From assembly GCA_947247005.1 (NCBI GenBank), contig OX365947.1, forward strand, positions 4,044,530 through 4,108,529: a stretch of 64,000 nt of DNA, written 5' to 3'. The stretch is from Spisula solida (lineage: Eukaryota; Mollusca; Bivalvia; Venerida; Mactridae). Shown here one piece after another: positions 58,996-64,000 of the stretch. The notes under the pieces are model-generated. The model had not been told where the DNA came from and did no database searches. It worked only from the letters and a program-made list of their open reading frames with translations. Numbering within the stretch: the stretch's first letter is position 1; each line of letters starts with the position of its first letter. The translations under genes and the position numbers were made by a program.

Positions 58996-60793
58996 GATAA
59001 AAAATATTCGCAAATGCCTCTCTAGCTTAAATAACACAAAGATAAAAATGTTTGTCTGAAATTTCTCGCAAACCTTCCTTGAGTATAATCGCGTCATGTT
59101 TAACTGACTGTGCAACTGTCCCGCCTATATTTGGTGTCCTTCGGTCAAGCACACATTACTATACACGACAATGATAGTGACAGAAACCGATATTCACCCC
59201 TGCCTCCACATTTTGCAAGAAAGTTGGTAATTTTAAACTCAAAATGCGCCATGCACATAATCTTTCGACAATGGTTTCCCGTCCGATCCACAGGCCCTCT
59301 ATGCGATTTTATTGCCGGAAAAAGTATTACTCTTATTTAACCTCAAGGTAAATTTGTCCGGCTGGAATTCTCCGAGGGTAGGGAATACAATCGTGCCCAT
59401 AAATCCATCATTTATTCACCGATCTTTAATATCAATCTTGGTGTCAATCGTTAGAGGAATGATTTCTCTTTAAGGAAAAATCGCTGTCATAACATATGTT
59501 TACACACAGCAAGTAATATCCGACCGCAAAGGGTCATAAAACTTAAAACATAACATAAAAGGCCATTCCGAAAACATCTGATTGCAGAAATTTTCAGATT
59601 GTTCAACTATTGACGATATCGTAATGATTGAACAAATTCCTTCGGTAGTTCTTTCCAGTACATCAAATAGAATAACGTTGTACCCTTATAGTCTCGATAA
59701 ATAGTGTAAACCTAATAAAACGAACCTTTTTCTTCACATTCTATGCTGTAGTTTCGCTTTCAACGGCCATGAGTGCAATGCGCACGCTCACGAAGTTTTG
59801 TAAGACGTCCTTTCATTAGCCAGCGACGAGCACCGACGGAGGTGTGTCTGTCGCTGACTAATGAGACGATCTCTTAGATAATTCTGTGCGCATGCGCGTT
59901 GGCCGGTCATGGATGTTGTCAGACGTACGATTGAAAACGTATCGTGAAGAAAAAAAGTTTGATTTGTTACGTTTAATCAATTTATCGAGACTTTAAGGGT
60001 ACCGCGTTATTCTATTTGATGTACTAGAATGAACTACTGAAGGAATTTGTTCCATCATTACGATTTGACTGTGTTTTAATCGTTGATAGTTGATCAATCT
60101 GAGAATCATGCAATCAGATGTTTTCACAATTTGTGACAGTTTGTGGTCAGATATGACCTTCTAATGTGTTCACATATGTTTTGACAGCGATTTTTCCTTA
60201 AAGAGAAATCATTCCTCTAACGATTGACACCAAGATTGATAAGATTGGTGAATAAATGATGGATTTATGGGCACGAATGTATTCCCTACCCTCGGAGAAT
60301 TCCGGCCGGACAAATTTACCTTGAGGTTAAATAAAAGTAATATTTTTTCCGGCAATAAAATCGCATAGAGGGCCTGTGGTACGATCAATACGAAAGAATG
60401 GCGTTGAACGTTGGAACGAGATATTTAAATAAACCTTTTGGAATACCTCGTTTGGGTCCAATGTTCAACGCGCGATGTAATTCTTATGTACTGGGGTGGG
60501 AACCACCGTTCAATTTGTCGAAAGATTATGTGCGCGGCGGAAAATTAGTTGACAATTGTAAACTTTCTCGCATATTTTGAAGACTAGAGTGCCAATGGAG
60601 TATTGTCAGTATAGTCATCGTAAAGATTAATTTGTTATTGACGAAAGATACCAGAAATATACGGGAAAGTTGCAAAACTAGTTTTACACGATTAGTTTTT
60701 CTAGGTCAGTGTGCGAGAAATTTCAGCGAAACATTTTTATCTTTGTGTTTTTTAAGCAGTAGAGGAATTACGTAGATTTTTGTATTGAATATC
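58996..60793. repeat. 1.8-kb imperfect palindrome (long inverted repeat)
   Basis: The left arm (58996-59827) and right arm (59850-60793) are diverged reverse complements along their whole length, with a 22-nt centre (59828-59849). Matching landmarks, left to right arm: ACACAAAGATAAAAATGTTT with its complement near 60732-60752; CCACAGGCCCTCTATGCGAT (59289-59308) with ATCGCATAGAGGGCCTGTGG (60360-60379); AACCTCAAGGTAAATTTGTC (59340-59359) with its complement near 60308-60327; GATTTCTCTTTAAGGAAAAA with its complement near 60190-60210; CATTAGCCAGCGAC (59814-59827) with GTCGCTGACTAATG (59850-59863). The right arm is longer, in part because of a nested insertion. Small reading frames inside are not shared between arms, so it is probably non-coding. 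Confidence 0.85.
60401..60471. mobile_element. 71-bp hairpin insertion inside the right palindrome arm
   Basis: GCGTTGAACGTTGGAACGAG at the left is inverted as CTCGTTTGGG-TCCAATGTTCAACGC at the right. No counterpart is visible in the left arm, so it looks like a small foldback element that arrived after the palindrome formed. Confidence 0.45.
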
Positions 60794-60891
60794 AAATATA
60801 TCCAACTCCTCTCAGCACTGCTCCAGACCATTGCTTTCTTTAAGTTTCTTATAAATTCATTTTTATATAGTTCACTGCATCGGTAACGCTC

Positions 60892-61017
60892 AATAGCGCT
60901 TTGCTGTGCAACAGTCCGATATCTGCAAACGCAAGCGAGTAGCATATATATGTATTTTCCATTTTGTTCGCTGTTATGAAGCAAGCTGTTTCCAAGCAGT
61001 GCTATTGAGCGGTTTGG
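60892..61017. repeat. Small inverted repeat around CGCTCAATAGCGCT
   Basis: AACGCTCAATAGCGCTTTGCTG near 60886-60907 is complementary with few mismatches to CAAGCAGTGCTATTGAGCGGTT near 60993-61014. Possibly the ends of another short non-autonomous element. The minus-strand 92-codon frame that overlaps (60706-60984) straddles this repeat and the palindrome and is not convincing. Confidence 0.4.
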
Positions 61018-61154
61018 TTAGGCAGTTGGAGCTCCTGAAAATCTGTTGAACCAACAGACCTGACTGGCAACAGGTCGGACTCAATATTTCGAAAATTTAA
61101 TGACGATTGTTTAGAATTAATTAGGAATATGACAAGCTGTACCATCTTTTTCAG

Positions 61155-61244
61155 TTAAGAAGTCATGCAAGGATGCATTGGAGATATATGCGGAGAATGT
61201 TGATAGGGTGACCCTTACAGGAGGGTGCTTGTGGCTCAGTATAG
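61155..61244 (+). CDS. Candidate internal coding exon, unknown protein
   Basis: Follows a pyrimidine-rich acceptor (CCATCTTTTTCAG) and ends at a plausible donor (ATAG/GTGGGT). Read with two nucleotides taken from the previous exon, it is open for 29 codons, starting KKSCKDALEIYAENVDRV, with composition like an alpha-helical protein. Outgoing phase is 1, which matches the incoming phase of the candidate terminal exon at 62835. The upstream exon was not found. I do not recognise the protein. A chance frame this short is possible. Confidence 0.3.
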
Positions 61245-62500
61245 GTGGGTTCTGACTTCATTCAGCATACATGTAATTTGTAAAATCATTGTATATACAG
61301 GGTGTTAAAAAAGTTTGTTCTCAAAATTTAAATTCATACTAAGTTTTATCTCAACCATGTACAGAGTGTACAATTTTAATTTCTTACACTCATAGCTTCA
61401 TTTAATGCTCGAAAGATTAGAGCAATGTAAAACCTTCTGGAATTTAACCTGAAAATTTTACATTTACAAATGTGCATGTCGTCAGGAGGAAAATGCCTGT
61501 ATTATGCCTTAAAAATAGCCCAAAAAATCACTGACACATTTTATTTTTTCATGTTAAACATATCAATTATTCTTAATATCTTTAGTAAATACAGAAGTCT
61601 GCAAAATAAATTTACCCGTTTGCTCTTTCTGTTATATACTGCCATCCCCTGAGGTAACTTCCAGGTCAATCAGAACACCTTCACATCATGTCATAGAACT
61701 ATCGGATTATTTTGTAAGGAGTTACGGCCCTTTTGTAACTTAGACATTTTGGTTACTTAAAAGTATTTGTGTTTACAGTACTATCAACAACACACTTCAG
61801 AGCATATGTCCATTACAGTGACAGCTTTTGTTATGACATATGCTTGTACATGTCTAATCATTTCCTCTTATTCTTGCAGCACATCATTCAAGCTTTAATA
61901 GATAACAGCATCAGGTGAGACTAAAAAAGCCATGTATCATGACATTATTGGGGATGCTGTTTACGTCAGGCAACTTGTGGTCTGCTCCATGAAATGTGAA
62001 TCCTATAGACAGGACCAACTATAGATACAAAAGTTGAACGAAGAATCCCTGCTGCAGAAAGAACAGCTATCATTGGTAATTTGCAGTTTATTAATAATGT
62101 GATTTTAACTGAACTTGCACACAAGTTGTATTCAAGTTTCTTGAACTGGGTGTATCCCATGATGGCTTACATAGAAACGACCCTTTAAGGGGCCAGGAAT
62201 TGGCTAATTTGGTCTGGTGTGTGTGTCAATTATTATGATGAAGGTTTTTATCACAAATCCATTTTAACCCAATTTTAAGGGTGTTATTTCTGTTTGTTTT
62301 TTGCTCTTATAATTATATCCACGTTATTTTATGTGACAGCAAATTATGGAACAATGTTTTTCGTGTGTGATAACAAATGTGTGTGACATCTCAAGATTTT
62401 AGACGCCAAAACGTAACGTCGCTGGCTTAAATATGTTATTTCTGATGTTGTTTTGGCCTGGTTACTTAACTATAGTTACGTGTCACAGTGATAAAGATTG
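61245..62500. other. Sequence between candidate exons (intron-like, AT-rich)
   Basis: Contains ACAGGGTGTTAAAAAAGT (about 61298), like the end of some DNA transposons, but no matching second end was found. At 61880-61914 a 35-nt segment is flanked by a very good acceptor (TCTTATTCTTGCAG) and donor (CAG/GTGAGA). It is open only in phase 0 in, phase 2 out, so it fits neither neighbouring candidate exon directly. Nothing else recognised. Confidence 0.35.
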
Positions 62501-62509
62501 CATTTCTAT

Positions 62510-62780
62510 CTGAGCAGCATATCGCACAATCTTGTTGTCTACTTGGCATAATGATATTCACTGATAAAATTATTGTGGGAGCGAGGTAAAATGCTTTGAT
62601 TTTCTGAGCAGCATGTCGCACAAAGTCATTCTCTGCTTGATGATATTGAGAAAGTTATTGTGGAGCGAAGCGAGCTAGCAAAAATGCATGGTTTTTCTTA
62701 GCAATATAGGCCTACCACACAAACTCGATCTCTACTTGATAACGTTCAATCATGATTAAGTTACCGTTACATGATTAAAT
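62510..62780. repeat. Three-copy tandem repeat with about 94-bp unit
   Basis: Copies start near 62511, 62605 and 62698: TGAGCAGCATATCGCACAA, TGAGCAGCATGTCGCACAA, then a diverged TTAGCAATATAGG followed by CCACACAAACTCG. Each continues with TCT(G/A)CTTG and A(T/A)TGTGG(G)AGCGA(AG)-type blocks (third copy partial). GAGCGAAGCGAGC in the second copy resembles the loop of the hairpin at 56137-56161. Confidence 0.6.
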
Positions 62781-62834
62781 CCGGTTTTGTACTGGTTATT
62801 TCAAAACTAAAATATGTGTATTATATTATTGCAG

Positions 62835-62896
62835 ATGTTATTTCTGACAAGTTTGACATTGCCCGATGTCAAGTCAAGGAGAAGATGCGGGGATAG
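62835..62896 (+). CDS. Candidate terminal coding exon, unknown protein
   Basis: Starts after an acceptor (TATTATATTATTGCAG). Read in phase 1 it gives 19 codons (VISDKFDIARCQVKEKMRG) and a TAG stop. Joined to the exon ending at 61244 it would add an Asp at the junction and keep the frame. Short, unrecognised and unsupported by homology. Confidence 0.25.
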
Positions 62897-62899
62897 CTA

Positions 62900-63280
62900 A
62901 GACGACTTAGGATCATGTTTCAGTAAAGACCTGCTTTCGTCCTTCTTTTTTCTGGACCAGAATGTTATAGAAGGAACCACATGTTACCAACAGAAGAGTC
63001 ACAAGTGCAGTGGTTATAATAAGTGTCGCCCCTGTGGTACATCAATTAAAACACGTGTAGTAGAATATTATCTCTTACTTAAGGCTTTTTATCTATTCTA
63101 ATACAACCAGCGGATTCAGCTATATACACATAGAGGAAATCACGGTGCGCATGAACTGCCAATAAAACACAGGTACGGCTGAATAACTTCAAACTGCAAA
63201 TATGCCTTCCGAGGAAGAAAATAGTGCAGCGGATAATGCATTGATCTGTTGTCAAATGCGGAATATTGGCTTTATTAGAA
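62900..63280. other. Intergenic sequence or possible 3' UTR, nothing recognised
   Basis: No ORF, tRNA or clear element. Short matches to the following palindrome (CAATAAAACACAGGTAC near 63160) suggest a decayed relative of it. Confidence 0.4.
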
Positions 63281-63282
63281 TC

Positions 63283-63454
63283 GAAATAATGAATATGTAC
63301 AGGTCTGTGTTTTATCTATAATAAAGCACAGACACTTGTTTGAATGCATACATTAAATCACTAGTGCTACGCACTCATGATTTAATTACTACTCATCCGA
63401 ACTTGTGACTGTGCTTTATTCTACGATAAAACACAGGTACATTTTCATTATTTC
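63283..63454. repeat. 172-bp palindromic element
   Basis: The whole stretch is an imperfect palindrome centred near 63368. GAAATAATGAATATGTAC (63283-63300) pairs with GTACATTTTCATTATTTC (63437-63454). Inner blocks TGTGTTTTAT with ATAAAACACA, AATAAAGCACAG with CTGTGCTTTATT and ATTAAATCA with TGATTTAAT also pair. No ORF. A foldback or MITE-type repeat. Confidence 0.8.
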
Positions 63455-63500
63455 TTAATCAAATTAGGGGCCAAAAATGTCTACTTACTTTTATTTTATT

Positions 63501-64000
63501 AGCTCACCTGTCACAAAGTGACAGAGTGAGCTTTTGTGATCACTCTTCGTCCGCCGCCGTCCGTCGTCCGTCCACAATTACTTGTGTAGACACTAGAAGT
63601 CACAGTTTTAGCCTAATCATTATAAAACTTGGTCACAATGATCATCTCAACAAAATCTAGGTCAAGTTCGATATTGGGTCATCCGGGGTCAAAAAATAGG
63701 TCACAAGGTCAAATCATAGAAAAACCTTGTGTAGTCACTAGAGGTCACTATTTTGGCCTAATCTTTATGAAACTTGGTCACAATGATCATCTCGACAAAA
63801 TCTAGGTCAAGTTCGATATTGGTTCATCCAGGGTCAATAACTGGGTCACAAGGTCAAATCACTTCAATATGTCATTGGGTCTAAATGTGATGTAAATTAT
63901 AAAGCATAAGTCAATATGAAAACCTTGTACATGGAATAGAAGCTACCATTAGTGGTGCATGAACTACTAGGACAGGTGAGCGACCTATGGCCCTTTGGGC
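63501..64000. mobile_element. Bivalve-type AGCTCACCTG...CAGGTGAGCG non-autonomous element (runs off the window)
   Basis: The left end, AGCTCACCTGTC, is part of a hairpin with GTGACAGAGTGAGC (63502-63531). It is inverted near the right as GACAGGTGAGCG (63971-63982), followed by the usual GGCCCTTTGGGC tail. Two internal direct copies, offset 145 bp (from about 63581 and 63726), share CTAGAGGTCAC, AAACTTGGTCACAATGATCA, ATCTAGGTCAAGTTCGATA and GGTCACAAGGTCAAATCA. I recall this layout as a very abundant repeat in bivalve genomes. It has no coding capacity. Confidence 0.75.

Noticed and set aside
58912..59340. Short frames on both strands at the left foot of the palindrome
   Set aside because: They cross the arm boundary and have no equivalent in the other arm.
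60398..60984. 60- and 92-codon frames in and beside the right palindrome arm
   Set aside because: The first consists partly of the nested hairpin. The second straddles the palindrome end and a small inverted repeat. Neither has recognisable protein features.
61297..61315. ACAGGGTGTTAAAAAAGT as a transposon terminus
   Set aside because: No inverted partner or target duplication was found nearby.
61470..61652. 60-codon plus-strand hydrophobic frame
   Set aside because: AT-rich chance frame with no supporting signals.
61966..62160. 64-codon minus-strand frame
   Set aside because: No homology, splice or promoter support; it overlaps intron-like sequence.

Overview
The window looks like intergenic or satellite-rich DNA of a mollusc, most likely a bivalve. 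It is AT-rich and full of tRNA-derived and inverted-repeat elements. It ends in an element starting AGCTCACCTGTC and running to GACAGGTGAGCG, with internal 'CTAGGTCAAGTTCGA' and 'GGTCACAAGGTCAAAT' modules, a repeat style I associate with bivalve genomes. The species assignment is inference; no host gene identifies it.

Positions 1-55177 (86 % of the window) are one head-to-tail tandem array of a 1,355-bp unit: about 40.7 units, open at the left edge. Each unit carries, on the minus strand, a complete miniature gene built like a replication-dependent histone gene. It has a TATA box (TATAAAAA), a short leader, an intronless 109-codon ORF, a 39-nt 3' UTR, then a 16-nt hairpin that fits the metazoan histone mRNA 3' stem-loop consensus (GGCCCUUUUUAGAGCC). 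A GAAAGA purine-rich element follows 14 nt later, where the U7-binding histone downstream element belongs. The encoded protein is not a core or linker histone that I recognise. It has a basic, helix-rich body (residues about 1-87, 23 K/R against 9 D/E) and a wholly acidic, serine-rich tail (88-109) with CK2-type sites. All 40 complete ORFs are open, and a 41st is cut by the window start. I regard this as the main discovery: a histone-style, massively amplified gene for a non-histone small protein.

The array is strongly homogenised but not uniform. A few diagnostic bases (residue 66 R/G, residue 23 K/R, the Ser106 codon, one base just 3' of the hairpin, one promoter base) define sub-families. 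In several places these alternate ABAB, pointing to exchange in two-unit steps. Only three indels were seen, all outside the ORF.

Positions 55178-64000 hold no securely identified gene. In order: a degenerate AAGTGGGT/AAGTTGGT short repeat abutting the array; a fossil tRNA-like sequence; a 154-bp MITE-like element; a 40-bp-stem hairpin; a run of five small hairpins; a 245-bp diverged duplication; a quiet AT-rich stretch with a CpG-rich patch; a tRNA-Thr-like sequence with A box, B box and T5 terminator (probably a SINE head); inverted copies of a CTATGGTTTC motif; a 1.8-kb imperfect palindrome (58996-60793) with a nested 71-bp hairpin; candidate coding exons of an unknown plus-strand gene (61155-61244, 62835-62896); a 94-bp three-copy repeat; a 172-bp palindrome; and the terminal bivalve-type element.
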